Shown here: positions 63,972 through 64,000 of the stretch, one piece after another
Position numbering within the stretch: position 1 is the first letter of the stretch
Layout: each line of letters starts with the position of its first letter
Assembly: GCA_016708435.1 (NCBI GenBank)
Contig: JADJFV010000001.1
Location: 806,001-870,000, forward strand
DNA length: 64,000 nucleotides
Direction: 5' to 3'
DNA from: Leptospiraceae bacterium
GTDB lineage: Bacteria; Spirochaetota; Leptospiria; Leptospirales; Leptospiraceae
Translations under genes and position numbers: made by a program
Notes under the pieces: generated by a model
Seen by the model: the letters and a program-made list of their open reading frames with translations, nothing else
What the model was told of the DNA's origin: nothing
The model's database searches: none

Positions 63972-64000
63972 TTAGACAGCAATCTTCTGTTTATGTTTCG
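63972..64000 (-). CDS. C-terminus of a second Imm26-like gene (cut by window end)
   Basis: The minus strand at the window edge reads KHKQKIAV and stops, the same eight residues and stop as the Imm26 gene at 62907-63419, with only slight base changes. It shows that an immunity gene copy lies just outside and upstream of the toxin tip, i.e. Imm26, toxin, Imm26 in tandem. Only nine codons are visible, so the identity rests on this match. Confidence 0.6.

Noticed and set aside
1..64000. CRISPR arrays, rRNA and tRNA genes, prophage modules, replication origin
   Set aside because: No regularly spaced identical repeats, no RNA gene signatures, no phage structural genes, and no dnaA or DnaA-box cluster next to gyrB were seen by eye.

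Overview
The window looks like chromosomal DNA of a spirochaete of the Leptospiraceae. The evidence is an AT-rich genome, a DUF1564 gene (a family I know essentially from Leptospira), an OmpL47-like Ig-type surface protein, several lipoproteins with the loose spirochaetal lipobox (LSSC, ISFC, VSDC), and multidomain GAF/PAS/cyclase/SpoIIE signalling proteins. Core genes present are thrS, gyrB-gyrA, ruvC, tatD-serS-rdgB, ispF-prfC and ftsQ-ftsA-ftsZ. I saw no rRNA, tRNA or CRISPR array. These assignments rest on reading motifs by eye, not on database searches.

Layout. 0-6.8 kb: a 5'-truncated GAF-cyclase-hemerythrin protein, then a giant multi-PAS hybrid histidine kinase whose last codons and stop lie inside a 142-bp MITE-like element. 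7-9.4 kb: copper-export genes copZ-copA, with copA disrupted by loss of its GDGxNDxP region. 9.5-14.3 kb: an orphan CD-NTase-like nucleotidyltransferase, a frameshifted secreted repeat-type protein, a cytosolic trypsin-like protease coupled to an unknown protein, and a small exported protein. 14.4-22 kb: a CDF metal transporter, then a signalling module made of a kinase/AAA/TPR/GAF/SpoIIE-phosphatase protein (split by a frame break) and two STAS anti-sigma-antagonist-like proteins. 22.2-24 kb: a palindromic element and three consecutive disrupted genes, including a VapBC-like toxin. 24.3-32.8 kb: thrS, a three-gene ABC-2 exporter, membrane proteins and lipoproteins. 32.8-40.1 kb: gyrB, gyrA, an overlapping sulfatase-fold lipoprotein, ruvC. 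40.1-48.4 kb: a FadL-like porin with a MarR regulator and many envelope or secreted proteins of unknown role. 48.4-57.8 kb: dps, an MsbA-like exporter, a TonB-like protein, tatD-serS-rdgB, DUF1564, ispF-prfC, a J-domain protein. 57.8-62.6 kb: a membrane adenylate cyclase and the division genes ftsQAZ. 62.9-64 kb: a toxin-tip/Imm26 immunity cassette with the end of a second Imm26 copy at the window edge.

Themes. Second-messenger and partner-switching signalling is prominent: two paralogous adenylate cyclases with different sensor modules, a large hybrid kinase, and a kinase-to-phosphatase protein directly upstream of its likely STAS substrates. Small palindromic or 9-bp-periodic repeats occur in several gaps. 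Six loci carry frame-disrupting indels, at least two of them in homopolymers. Either this stretch is decaying or the assembly has uncorrected indels; the sequence alone cannot decide.
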